Shown: in pieces, positions 1 to 8,939 of the stretch
Layout: every line of letters starts with the position of its first letter
Position numbering within the stretch: the first letter of the stretch is position 1
DNA from: Chryseobacterium lathyri
GTDB taxonomy: Bacteria > Bacteroidota > Bacteroidia > Flavobacteriales > Weeksellaceae
NCBI RefSeq assembly: GCF_003290185.1
Contig: NZ_QNFY01000001.1
Coordinates: 402,242 to 466,241, forward strand
Length of the DNA: 64,000 nt
Reading direction: 5' to 3'
Notes under the pieces: model-generated
Told to the model about the DNA's origin: nothing
The model's database searches: none
The model's input: only the letters and a program-made list of their open reading frames with translations
Made by a program: the position numbers and the translations under genes

Positions 1-1716
1 GAACGGTTAAAACCTGTTGCCCTTTCACAGGACGAAGCTGGATTTACAGTCTTCAAACTGGAAACCGGGATTGAAACTATAGAATACATTTTCCGCGGGC
101 AGGAAAGAATGATGGATTACTGGCACATTGATACGCAAAGTATCGTGAAAATAGAGAATGGCGTACCCACCTCAGCGCTGAATATTCCCCAGTTCTTCCT
201 TGAAATGCAGACCGTATTCGATCTGGATGCCAATACGCTGGCGAGATATACCGAAGAATTGCTGCATACGTTATACTGTGACGCATTAATTTTATCGAGA
301 GGCATTATGTCTTCAAAAGAGCTCGCTTCCAGTAATTACCAGACCGTAGAGCATCAGATGACAGGCCATCCTTGGGTGATCGTTAACAAAAGCAGGTTAG
401 GATTTTCTCCTACCGATCTTGAAACGTTTGCTCCGGAAGCGGGAGAGAATTTAAAAGTGTTGTGGCTGGCTGCTCATAAGGACAGATCAGCGTTCCAGTC
501 GCTGGAACACATAGATCAGGAAGGATTTTACCGTTCTGAAATTGGAGACGAATTGTATCAGGTATTTCAACAAAGGTTGATTGATTCCGGAAAATCTCCC
601 GAGGATTATAATTTAATTCCCGTGCATCCATGGCAGTGGGAATATAAGCTGAAAATTCACTTTGCAGGTGATATCGCATCTGATATTCTGATACTCTTAG
701 GAGAAGGAAATGATATCTACAGCCCGCAGCAGAGCATCAGAACTTTATTCAATACAGATCATCCTGAAAAAAGATACTTGAAAACTGCTGTTTCTATTTT
801 AAGTACAGGAAATATCAGGGGACTGTCGCCTAAGCAGATGAAAATTGCCCCTTCCATTACAGATTGGGTGAAAGGATTGATCAAAGGCGATACTTATCTT
901 GAAACAAAAGGAACCATATTTTTAGGAGAAGAAGCTTCTATTGCTTATCTGCATCCTCAATACAGTGCAATTGCCGGTGTTCCTTATCAGTATAACGAAT
1001 TTCTTGGAGCTTTATGGCGCGAAAGTGCTTCCAATTATTTACAGGAAGACGAAGAAATGTTTACTATGGCTTCCCTGCTTTTTGTAGATCAGAATGGAAT
1101 TCCATTGGTACAGGCTTTTGCAGAGCAGGCAGGAATCAGTATTCAGCAGTGGATTACAGATTATCTGGATGCTTATCTTACGCCGTTACTTCACATTTAT
1201 TACACCCATTCTCTTTGTGTAACACCTCACGGAGAAAACATCATGGTGGTATTAAAAAACGGAGTGCCACAGAGAATTGTCATCAAAGATTTTGTGGATG
1301 ATATTGTCCTGACGACAGAAGCAAGGGAGAAACTTCCTGATCATCTGGCAGACGGACTGATCCAGTCTTCCAACAAGGAAAACGTTCCGTTGTCTATTCT
1401 CTTGGGTGTTTTTGATGCGTTCTTCAGATATTTATCCAATATTCTGCATACCCATTCCAATTTTCAGGAAGAAACCTTCTGGACGCTTGTTCACGACTGT
1501 ATAGAGAACTACAAAAACCATAATCCTCATCTGAATGAGCGGTATGAAAAATATGACCTGTATGTTCCTACATTCAAAAGGTTCTACATCAACAGTCTTC
1601 GTTTGAAAAACAATGGCTACAGTGAAAATAAAGCATTTGCTATTCCAAAGAAAGACGGTGCACTGCCGAATCCTTTGTATCAGATTGCGAATAAAAACTC
1701 TGTAGCGACGGTATGA
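1..1716 (+). CDS. IucA/IucC family (NIS) siderophore synthetase, 5' end outside the window
   Basis: The frame is open from base 1 without a stop, so the gene begins before the window; an internal ATG at 109 is not convincing as the start. NIS synthetases adenylate a carboxylate such as citrate and condense it with an amine or hydroxylamine in the cytoplasm. Family motifs are visible: IPVHPWQWE near residue 207, SIRTLF near 244, and HGENIMVVL followed by IVIKDFVDD near 410-430, which matches the nucleotide-binding HGxN region and the lysine/acid motif of the fold. The stop overlaps the next start by 4 bp (ATGA), so this gene is translationally coupled to the MATE exporter. The substrate cannot be read from sequence. 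Confidence 0.93.
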   Translation, partial: ERLKPVALSQDEAGFTVFKLETGIETIEYIFRGQERMMDYWHIDTQSIVKIENGVPTSALNIPQFFLEMQTVFDLDANTLARYTEELLHTLYCDALILSRGIMSSKELASSNYQTVEHQMTGHPWVIVNKSRLGFSPTDLETFAPEAGENLKVLWLAAHKDRSAFQSLEHIDQEGFYRSEIGDELYQVFQQRLIDSGKSPEDYNLIPVHPWQWEYKLKIHFAGDIASDILILLGEGNDIYSPQQSIRTLFNTDHPEKRYLKTAVSILSTGNIRGLSPKQMKIAPSITDWVKGLIKGDTYLETKGTIFLGEEASIAYLHPQYSAIAGVPYQYNEFLGALWRESASNYLQEDEEMFTMASLLFVDQNGIPLVQAFAEQAGISIQQWITDYLDAYLTPLLHIYYTHSLCVTPHGENIMVVLKNGVPQRIVIKDFVDDIVLTTEAREKLPDHLADGLIQSSNKENVPLSILLGVFDAFFRYLSNILHTHSNFQEETFWTLVHDCIENYKNHNPHLNERYEKYDLYVPTFKRFYINSLRLKNNGYSENKAFAIPKKDGALPNPLYQIANKNSVATV

Positions 1717-3116
1717 GAAAGTTTCTGCATCTTGTAAAAGAAGGCTCTGTATTTGCGTACGGAGCTTTAGCGGGAAAAAAAGTAGAACTTACCTCAGGGA
1801 GCATCAACCGTTCTATCTTCAGCCTTGCCATTCCTATGGTGATGGAGCTCGTGATGGAATCTGTTTTTGTCAGTATCAATCTTTTAATCATTGCAAGATT
1901 AGGAGATAAAGTCTTGGGCTTGGTGGGAATTGCAGATAACTATATCAATTTTGCCAATGCGATTGCTATTGGTTTGGGTATCGCTGCTGCAACACTTACG
2001 GCCAGGAGAGCCGGAGAAAAAGATCAGGAAGGTATGAGCCGGACTGCACATTATATCATATTGCTGGCCTCTGCTTTTGCATTACTGATTGGCGGTCTGT
2101 CATTCCTTTTTGCGGGTGAGATTATCAGTTTCCTTGGATTCAATACGGGGATTGTAGATAACGGACTCCCTTTTTCCAAACTGGTCTTTCTGAGTATTGG
2201 TCTGGTGATTTTGCGTCTGTCTATCAATGGTCTTTTCAGGGGAGCCGGTGATGCGGATCTGGCGATGAAGTCGCTTTGGCTTTGTCACATCTCCAGTATG
2301 GTTTTTGCCGTGATTCTTGTGTTCGGACTTGGTTTTATTCCCGCTTACGGATTAATGGGACTGGCTTATGCTACCATATTATCCCGGTTACTGGCGGTTT
2401 TATATCAGTTCTTTATTCTTCTTACATGCAAAACCAGTGTGAATCTCCTAGTGAAATTTCATCTCGATCTGCCTTTAATTAAGAAAATCCTGAAAATTAC
2501 TTTTGGCGGGCTGGTACAGTATATTATTCCTGCTTCAAGCTGGCTGATCATGGTTAAAATCATCGCCACCTTCGGGACTACCGCTCTTGCAGGATACATT
2601 ATTGCGCAGAGAATTGCTTCTGTGGCGACGATGCCTGCCTGGGGAATAGGAAATGCTGCGGGTGTTCTTACAGGACAGAATTTAGGAGCCGGAAACCCGG
2701 ACCGCGCTGAGAAAACGGTATGGAGAGCCGGAGGAATCAATATGACCTATCTGATAGCCGTCGCTATATTCTGGCAGTTCGCTGCGGAATATGTGGTGAC
2801 GTTCTTCACCAAAGAAGCTGTGGTAGCCAGATACGCCGTACAGTACATCCATGTGGTGTCTATGGCTTATCTCTTACTCGGTTTTACAATGGTGATCAGC
2901 CGTGCGCTTAATGCGGCTGGTAATATTATGCAGGTAACCCTGCTGTACATGATCATGTTCTATGTGATTCAGCTTCCTTTGGCTTACCTGCTTGGGGTAA
3001 GGCTTCAATGGGAACTGAAAGGAATATTTACGGCTATTGTTTCCTCGGAAATCGTACTGGCTGTACTGTTCCTCATGATCTTCAAAAATGGTAAATGGAA
3101 AACTATAAAAATTTAA
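1713..3116 (+). CDS. MATE family efflux transporter, probable siderophore exporter
   Basis: This 467-aa integral membrane protein has about twelve hydrophobic segments in two related halves, the MATE/NorM layout, with the internal phrase INGLFRGAGDADLAMK typical of the family. MATE proteins expel small molecules by Na+ or H+ antiport. It overlaps the siderophore synthetase by 4 bp and lies 1 bp before a carrier protein gene, so the likely cargo is the siderophore made by this operon. That cargo is inferred from position only; multidrug export is the alternative. Confidence 0.9.
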   Translation: MRKFLHLVKEGSVFAYGALAGKKVELTSGSINRSIFSLAIPMVMELVMESVFVSINLLIIARLGDKVLGLVGIADNYINFANAIAIGLGIAAATLTARRAGEKDQEGMSRTAHYIILLASAFALLIGGLSFLFAGEIISFLGFNTGIVDNGLPFSKLVFLSIGLVILRLSINGLFRGAGDADLAMKSLWLCHISSMVFAVILVFGLGFIPAYGLMGLAYATILSRLLAVLYQFFILLTCKTSVNLLVKFHLDLPLIKKILKITFGGLVQYIIPASSWLIMVKIIATFGTTALAGYIIAQRIASVATMPAWGIGNAAGVLTGQNLGAGNPDRAEKTVWRAGGINMTYLIAVAIFWQFAAEYVVTFFTKEAVVARYAVQYIHVVSMAYLLLGFTMVISRALNAAGNIMQVTLLYMIMFYVIQLPLAYLLGVRLQWELKGIFTAIVSSEIVLAVLFLMIFKNGKWKTIKI

Positions 3117-3117
3117 A

Positions 3118-3363
3118 ATGCACACAACAGACGAATTTTATGAAATTATCGCATCAGCAATCGCTGTGAAAAAAGAATTGGTAGACGAAAACCTTACCTA
3201 TCAGGAAATTCCTGAATGGGATTCCATGTCGCATCTGCTTATTGTAGAAGCGTTGGAGCAGTTCTACCGTGTCAAGTTTGACTTCAACGACATTCTTGAA
3301 ATGGGAACCGTCGGGAAGATCCGCGAAAAAATGAAAAAATACGATGTACTCGTAGAAAACTAA
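3118..3363 (+). CDS. Acyl/aryl carrier protein
   Basis: An 81-aa acidic protein with the carrier-protein pattern EWDSMSHL. Ser36 in the DSM motif is the expected 4'-phosphopantetheine site, followed by the helix that holds the recognition residues. Carrier proteins tether an activated acyl or aryl group as a thioester. It starts 1 bp after the exporter stop and is followed 4 bp later by an adenylate-forming ligase, the expected loading partner. The pair resembles the AsbD/AsbC module of petrobactin synthesis by arrangement; whether the cargo is aryl, aminoacyl or fatty acyl is not visible. Confidence 0.88.
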   Translation: MHTTDEFYEIIASAIAVKKELVDENLTYQEIPEWDSMSHLLIVEALEQFYRVKFDFNDILEMGTVGKIREKMKKYDVLVEN

Positions 3364-3367
3364 GTAT

Positions 3368-4756
3368 ATGAAAATTTTAGAAAATGTAATTGCCAACAAG
3401 AACTTGTTGTTTACAGATGCTTCCACCGGTGCTTCCACGCCGGTTGGAACGCTGTATCGTTCTTTAGGCCTCAATCCTGTAGAAAAAGGATTGATCTTTT
3501 TGTACAATGACAACCAGCTGCCGAGCATTGAGGTTCTTCTCAATTTTTACGGAACAACCCATGCCATTGCTGTTTTGGGACAGAAGCTGCACCCGGAGTT
3601 TAAAGAACGTCTGGAAGCAGAGTACCGTCCGAAATATATCTTTGACCCCTCCAGAGATGAGGTTCAGGGATATTCGTTAAAGGAGTTTTCAGAAACCGTA
3701 AAAATCTTTGCTAAGGAAGATTACCAGCCGGAAGTCACGATTCATCCTGATATCAAGATCCTTTTAAGTACTTCCGGAACCACCGGAGTTCCAAAACTGG
3801 TGAAGCTTTCGGATGAAAACCTTTATCAGAACGCTGTGAGCATCCTTCAATACATGCCTATCCTGGAATCTGATGTAGTTCCGCTCAACGTACCGATTAA
3901 TTTCGTGTACGGTTTTTCTATTTTTACCACCAACTGTATGCGTGCGGGAAGAATAGTCTGTACGGACAAAGACATCATGCAGAAAGCATTCTGGGACGAA
4001 ATGGAAGAGTACGGTTACAGCACGTTGGGAGGCGTTCCATATTTGTATGAAAACCTGAACAGAATAGGATTCTTCAGAAAAGACAGCACCAGCCTGAGAT
4101 ACATGACCCATACGGGAGGGGTGATCAATGCTGAATTGAGGAAAACCATCTTCAATTATTGCCTTGAATTCGATAAACAGTTCTTTGCCCAGTACGGACA
4201 AACCGAAGCAGGCGGAAGAATGGCTTATCTTACCACAGATGGACTTCTTGAAGAGGAAACATCTATTGGTACTCCTGTACACGGAGGAAGCTTCCAGATC
4301 GATCCTGAAACGGATGAATTACTCTTTTTACATTCAAGCATCAGCGGAGGTTATGCCAACAAGCTTGAGGATCTGTCTACCTATGAACAGCCTAAGCTTC
4401 TTCATACAGGAGATACAGGCAGAAGAGGGCAGAACGGACTGTATTATATCACAGGAAGAATCAAACGCATCATGAAGCTTTTCGGGATCCGTCTCAACCT
4501 GGATGAGATAGAGTTTATCCTTAAGAATGGACTGGAAGGCAATACAGTGGTTTGTCTGAATGGCAATGACAAAAAAATCATTGTTCTGTATGACAACATT
4601 AATATTGATCCCCAGACTATTAAAGAAACCATTAAAAATAAGCTGCGCATCAATCCGCAATATGTACACACCGAACACATAGAATCATTTCCATTATCAC
4701 AAAACGGCAAAATCAACTACCCCCTGTTACAAAACTTACAGCATGAAAATATTTAA
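3368..4756 (+). CDS. AMP-dependent acyl/aryl adenylate-forming ligase
   Basis: A 462-aa ANL-superfamily enzyme. The phosphate-binding loop LLSTSGTTGVPKLVK (about residues 132-146), the adenine/Mg motif QYGQTEAGGR (about 277) and the C-terminal catalytic lysine in SQNGKINYP (Lys448) are all present, so the enzyme looks intact though shorter than a typical acyl-CoA synthetase. It should activate a carboxylic acid as an AMP ester and load it on the carrier protein encoded just upstream. The last 14 bp overlap the start of the TonB receptor gene, placing both in one operon. The substrate (dihydroxybenzoate, amino acid or fatty acid) is unknown. Confidence 0.9.
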   Translation: MKILENVIANKNLLFTDASTGASTPVGTLYRSLGLNPVEKGLIFLYNDNQLPSIEVLLNFYGTTHAIAVLGQKLHPEFKERLEAEYRPKYIFDPSRDEVQGYSLKEFSETVKIFAKEDYQPEVTIHPDIKILLSTSGTTGVPKLVKLSDENLYQNAVSILQYMPILESDVVPLNVPINFVYGFSIFTTNCMRAGRIVCTDKDIMQKAFWDEMEEYGYSTLGGVPYLYENLNRIGFFRKDSTSLRYMTHTGGVINAELRKTIFNYCLEFDKQFFAQYGQTEAGGRMAYLTTDGLLEEETSIGTPVHGGSFQIDPETDELLFLHSSISGGYANKLEDLSTYEQPKLLHTGDTGRRGQNGLYYITGRIKRIMKLFGIRLNLDEIEFILKNGLEGNTVVCLNGNDKKIIVLYDNINIDPQTIKETIKNKLRINPQYVHTEHIESFPLSQNGKINYPLLQNLQHENI

Positions 4757-7181
4757 AACCCCTATATTACTTTTATTTCTTGTCGGTCTTCCATTATTTG
4801 TTTCTGCCCAGCAGAGTGAACGTGTTAACGGAAAGATCATGTTGTCTGAAAAAGTGCCCGTGAAGAATGCACTTTTAAGATTAGTCAATACGCCGTATCA
4901 GGCTAAGACCAACAGTTTAGGAGAATACTATTTTGATAATGTGCCACCGGGAGAATATACGCTTCAGGTGGTTTTAAATGATATTGAATTGATGCGTGAG
5001 CAGATCCGTATTGAAAAAGATGTCTTTGAAATTCCGGTGATTTATCCTGAGACAGAAAATAATGTGATTGAAGGAATTACAGTATATGCCTTCAGTAGAA
5101 ATAAATTTCTGGACAGAGACAGTACTTCGATCTCTAAAATGCCTTTGAAAAACATTGAAAATCCTCAAATGTACACAAGCATCAACCAGCAGATTCTGAA
5201 AGAGCAGTTGGTGTATGATATGTCCGACGCTTTAAAAAACGTTCCGGGTATTGTAAAAATGCAGGGAAGTGCGGGTAGAGCGGGAGACGGAAGTTTCTAC
5301 TACAATTTAAGAGGTTTTCCTACGAGAGTTTCTATGGTAGATGGTGTTCCTGCGACCACCAATTCAGAAATTGATCCGGCGGATATTGAGCGTATCGACG
5401 TGATCAAAGGACCTTCCGGAACTTTATACGGAGGCGCAGTCAATTCTTTTGGAGGATTGATTAATGTCGTAACGAAAAAGCCTAAAGATTATTTCGGCGG
5501 AGAAGCTTCTTATCTTTTGGGAAGTTATAATCTGAACCGTGTGACAGCTGATGTATACGGTCCAATCACAGATTCAAGGAAGACTTTATTCCGTGTGAAT
5601 GCAGCGTATCAGTATCAGAACGGATTCAGAGATTCAGAGTTCAGAAAATCCATGTTTGTTGCACCAACCTTCAGCTACCAGGTGAATGACCGTTTAAAGT
5701 TTAGCCTGGGAGCCCAGATTTACACCTATGAAGGAACAAATACACCGATTGTTTTTTTACCGAGAACCCGACCATTCATTGCAACCACTCCGGATGAGCT
5801 TGGATATGACTGGAAAAAGTCTTATTCCAATAACGATATGAGTTTAAAAGCGCCTTCCATCAATGTAAAAGCTGAGGTGAATTACAAAATTTCAGATCAG
5901 TGGAGTTCCCAGACTTTGATCTCAAGAAATTACAGGAAAACGGAAGGATTGTATCAGTATCAGTTTATGAGAGGAGCTACAGATAACCTTTTGGAACGTA
6001 ATGTACAGTGGCAGAATGGTGAAGGAGCGTCTACCAGCGTTCAGCAGAACTTTAACGGGGAATTTAAAATAGGAAAAATCAAAAATAAAGTTCTTGTAGG
6101 ATTAGATTATTTAAACCAGTCTTTGAACAATAACCTTTCTCCAATTGTTGTATTTGATTACATTGACCCTAAAAATCCTACAGCACCGATAGCGCCGCCG
6201 GTAACAGGATTATATGGAAATATAACTAAAGATTTAGCGTTACAAAAAATTCAGACTTCTACAGCACCTTTAGTAAGAAATACAGCATCAAGCAATATTT
6301 ATGGCGCTTATATTTCCGATGCGGTATACATTACAGACCGCTTGGTTACTTTGCTGAGTTTACGTTTTGATCATTATGAAAGCAATGGACAACTGGATTT
6401 GATCAAAAATGTAAATACGGGGACATTCAATCAGAATGCGTTATCTCCAAAATTTGGTTTATCCTATCAGATCCTTAAAGATCGCCTGTCTGCCTATGCT
6501 AACTATATGAATGGTTTCAGTAATTTAGCTCCGGTTGCACAGCCGCTTGCAGACTATAGTGGAGATTTCAAACCGCAGAGGTCTAATCAGTGGGAAGTGG
6601 GATTCAAAGGAAATCTTTGGAGAAACAGAGTGAATTTCACGGTAGGATATTATGATATTCTGGTTGACAATATGTTACGGGCAGATGTTGTGACCCGCGA
6701 CGGAACAAACTATAATGTGACCATCCAGGACGGAGAACAGAGAAGTAAAGGGATCGAAATTGAAACCATCCTTAATCCAATTCAGGGTCTGAACATTATG
6801 GCAGGATATTCTTATAACGACAGTAAGTTTGTAAAAGCTGCTGCCAATGTAGATGGCCGCCGTCCGTCGTCTTCAGGTCCGGCTAATGTATTCAATTCAT
6901 GGGTAAGCTACATATTGCCGATCAAAGGACTTTCAGGTCTCGGATTAGGTTTTGGAGTAAACCGCGTGGGTGAGCAGGTTACTGTAGATAATGCAGCTAC
7001 CGGACAGTTTACATTCCCGGCTTATACTTTAGTGAACGCTTCCGTATCTCTTGAAAAAGAAAGATACAGATTAGGATTTAAAATGAATAATTTAGGAAAT
7101 GCGCAGTATTTCGCAGGACAGGGTGTTATAGTAGCCCAAATGCCCCGTAACTTTGTGGCGGAGGTTACCCTTAAGTTTTAA
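4743..7181 (+). CDS. TonB-dependent siderophore receptor
   Basis: An 812-aa outer-membrane receptor. It has a signal peptide (hydrophobic stretch ending in VSAQQ, about residue 23), a CarboxypepD_reg-like domain (about 25-105, with PPGEYTLQV), a plug domain containing LRGFPTRVSMVDGVPAT and RIDVIKGPSGTLYGGAVN, and a C-terminal beta barrel ending in VTLKF with a terminal aromatic residue, as expected for BAM insertion. It imports a ferric siderophore using TonB energy. Its 14-bp overlap with the ligase gene implies that the operon makes, exports and re-imports the same molecule. Confidence 0.95.
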   Translation: MKIFKTPILLLFLVGLPLFVSAQQSERVNGKIMLSEKVPVKNALLRLVNTPYQAKTNSLGEYYFDNVPPGEYTLQVVLNDIELMREQIRIEKDVFEIPVIYPETENNVIEGITVYAFSRNKFLDRDSTSISKMPLKNIENPQMYTSINQQILKEQLVYDMSDALKNVPGIVKMQGSAGRAGDGSFYYNLRGFPTRVSMVDGVPATTNSEIDPADIERIDVIKGPSGTLYGGAVNSFGGLINVVTKKPKDYFGGEASYLLGSYNLNRVTADVYGPITDSRKTLFRVNAAYQYQNGFRDSEFRKSMFVAPTFSYQVNDRLKFSLGAQIYTYEGTNTPIVFLPRTRPFIATTPDELGYDWKKSYSNNDMSLKAPSINVKAEVNYKISDQWSSQTLISRNYRKTEGLYQYQFMRGATDNLLERNVQWQNGEGASTSVQQNFNGEFKIGKIKNKVLVGLDYLNQSLNNNLSPIVVFDYIDPKNPTAPIAPPVTGLYGNITKDLALQKIQTSTAPLVRNTASSNIYGAYISDAVYITDRLVTLLSLRFDHYESNGQLDLIKNVNTGTFNQNALSPKFGLSYQILKDRLSAYANYMNGFSNLAPVAQPLADYSGDFKPQRSNQWEVGFKGNLWRNRVNFTVGYYDILVDNMLRADVVTRDGTNYNVTIQDGEQRSKGIEIETILNPIQGLNIMAGYSYNDSKFVKAAANVDGRRPSSSGPANVFNSWVSYILPIKGLSGLGLGFGVNRVGEQVTVDNAATGQFTFPAYTLVNASVSLEKERYRLGFKMNNLGNAQYFAGQGVIVAQMPRNFVAEVTLKF

Positions 7182-7182
7182 T

Positions 7183-8367
7183 ATGAATTCTATACTAAGA
7201 AAAACAACATATCAATTACATCTATGGCTCGGACTAGCGTCCGGGCTTATAGTTGTGATAATGGCAGTTACCGGATGTATTCTCGCTTTTGAAAAAGAGC
7301 TGAAACATGCCCTACACCCGGAAAAATATTTCGTCAAAACCATAAAAAAAGAAAAACTGCAGTTTTCCGATCTCAAGCTCAAAGCTGAGCAGGTACTTCC
7401 GGACAGTTTAAAGGTAAGCAGGGTAGAAATATCCTCAGACCCATCCAGAAGCTATGCGTTCCGCTCCCTGAAAATGAATAAGGAAGCTTTGACTTATTGG
7501 GGCTCATATATTTATTATTATAGGGTTTATGTAGATCCTTACACCGGAAAAGTTCTTGAGGTGGAAAACGCCAAAAATGATTTTTTTGAAATTGTGATGG
7601 ACCTTCATCGCAGACTTTTATTGGGTGAAAAAATCGGGAAGACCATTACCGGATATTCCACACTGATATTGGCGATCATGCTTTTTTCAGGACTGGTGAT
7701 CTGGTTTCCCCGTAAAATGAATAAGAAGGCTTTGAAAGGAATGTTTTTCATTAAAACGTCTGCTAAATGGAAAAGAATCAATTATGATACGCACAATGTC
7801 CTGGGATTTTATGCTGTTATTCCTTTATGCCTCATTTCATACGCAGCATTGATATGGAATTTTGAAGACGTTGATCAATGGGTCAAAAAAACACTGAATG
7901 GAAAGGCGAAAACCGAACAGAAAGCTAAAAGTACCATTCCTACCGAAGAGTCTTCAGACAAGAAAAATATTTTGAATATTGTTGGAAACAGGGTAGAACA
8001 GAGCCTGGCGGATAAGAAATCTGCACTCATCAGCTTTCCTAAAACAGAAGAAGGAACTTATTATGCTGAAGTAACGTATGGGAATAAGCAATACCAGAAT
8101 GAGCAATTCAATTTTGATCAGTACTCAGGAAAAATCCTAAAGCATCAGTCCTACAAAGACAAAAACATCGGCAATGGAACCGCATTAAGAGAAAGAAATT
8201 ATGACCTTCATACAGGAAGCATCTTTGGAATGACTGGCAGGATTTTATATCTATTTGCAGGAATGATCGCGGCTTCACTTCCCATCACAGGATTCATTAT
8301 CTATTTGAACAGAAAAAAGAAGAAATCCAAGAAAAAGAAAGTGAAGATATTGACTCCCTCCAATTAA
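7183..8367 (+). CDS. PepSY-associated membrane protein (iron-regulated type)
   Basis: A 394-aa membrane protein of the PepSY_TM family. It starts with the family phrase LRKTTYQLHLWLGLASG, followed by TM helices near residues 15-35, 160-180, 205-225 and 360-380, and a Lys-rich C-terminal tail. The ATG at 7183 is preferred over a longer frame from 7153, because it begins 1 bp after the receptor stop and at the conserved N-terminus. PepSY_TM proteins often sit next to siderophore receptors and are thought to help ferric reduction or iron release in the inner membrane; that role is inferred. A strong terminator follows. Confidence 0.9.
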   Translation: MNSILRKTTYQLHLWLGLASGLIVVIMAVTGCILAFEKELKHALHPEKYFVKTIKKEKLQFSDLKLKAEQVLPDSLKVSRVEISSDPSRSYAFRSLKMNKEALTYWGSYIYYYRVYVDPYTGKVLEVENAKNDFFEIVMDLHRRLLLGEKIGKTITGYSTLILAIMLFSGLVIWFPRKMNKKALKGMFFIKTSAKWKRINYDTHNVLGFYAVIPLCLISYAALIWNFEDVDQWVKKTLNGKAKTEQKAKSTIPTEESSDKKNILNIVGNRVEQSLADKKSALISFPKTEEGTYYAEVTYGNKQYQNEQFNFDQYSGKILKHQSYKDKNIGNGTALRERNYDLHTGSIFGMTGRILYLFAGMIAASLPITGFIIYLNRKKKKSKKKKVKILTPSN

Positions 8368-8388
8368 AAAAACAACAAAAATTAGATA

Positions 8389-8417
8389 AGTGTAACCCGG
8401 GTGTTACACTTTTTTTA
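8389..8417 (+). terminator. Rho-independent terminator of the siderophore operon
   Basis: A perfect 8-bp stem (AGTGTAAC at 8389-8396 with GTTACACT at 8403-8410), a 6-nt GC-rich loop and a run of seven T follow the PepSY gene by about 20 bp. Confidence 0.9.
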
Positions 8418-8448
8418 TTTCACCCCCCTTATTTCACAGCCGCATACA

Positions 8449-8489
8449 ACGCAAACATCTGTGCAAATCCGTGTCATCTGTGGTTAATT
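8449..8489 (+). repeat. 41-bp dispersed repeat, copy 1
   Basis: Begins ACGCAAACATCTGTG and ends CTGTGGTTAATT. It matches the copy at 8880-8920 at 38 of 41 positions in the same orientation. Confidence 0.8.
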
Positions 8490-8879
8490 TTACACTGTTA
8501 TTTAAAATCAATTTCCTCCAAACATTAATATGGTCGCTGATTCTCGTCCTAAACTTTTTTAAACATTAAGATAAATGAAGAGAGTAAGGTGAGTTAAGAA
8601 AAAATCATTGATTTTTTTAAGTTGTCCGCCTTGAAGCGAAACTAAAACTTAATATTCTTAAAAGCTTAATAATCCTTAATGGTTTAAAATATTATCTCTC
8701 GCAGACTAAAAAGATCAGGCGGATCTTCCTGTTATGATAAAGAAATCAGAGATTTTCACAAAAAACTTAAGTGTACTTTTTTGCGATAAGCTTTTAAACT
8801 TTAAATAAACTTAAGTGTTTCAAGAAAGCTTTTGTGATCTTTGCGGTTGATATTTTTTGTTTACATACGGCTTAGTAAA

Positions 8880-8920
8880 ACGCAAACATCTGTGAAAATT
8901 CGTGTCATCCGTGGTTAATT
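8880..8920 (+). repeat. 41-bp dispersed repeat, copy 2
   Basis: Second copy of the element at 8449-8489, with three substitutions. Both copies lie in the same non-coding stretch, 390 bp apart. Confidence 0.8.
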
Positions 8921-8939
8921 CAAAAAAAACAAATCATTT

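Larger units (their letters stand above)
8418..8939. other. AT-rich intergenic region with dispersed-repeat fragments
   Basis: No ORF of note lies on either strand. The stretch carries two copies of a 41-bp sequence (8449-8489 and 8880-8920), two copies of AAACTTAAGTGT (about 8763 and 8810), and phrases such as TTTTGTGATCTTTGCGGTT that look like intergenic repeat debris. It separates the convergent siderophore operon and MocR gene. Confidence 0.6.

Noticed and set aside
3764..4282. Long minus-strand ORF (172 aa) inside the ligase gene
   Set aside because: It lies entirely opposite a well-supported ligase, has no recognisable domain, and its composition mirrors the coding strand.
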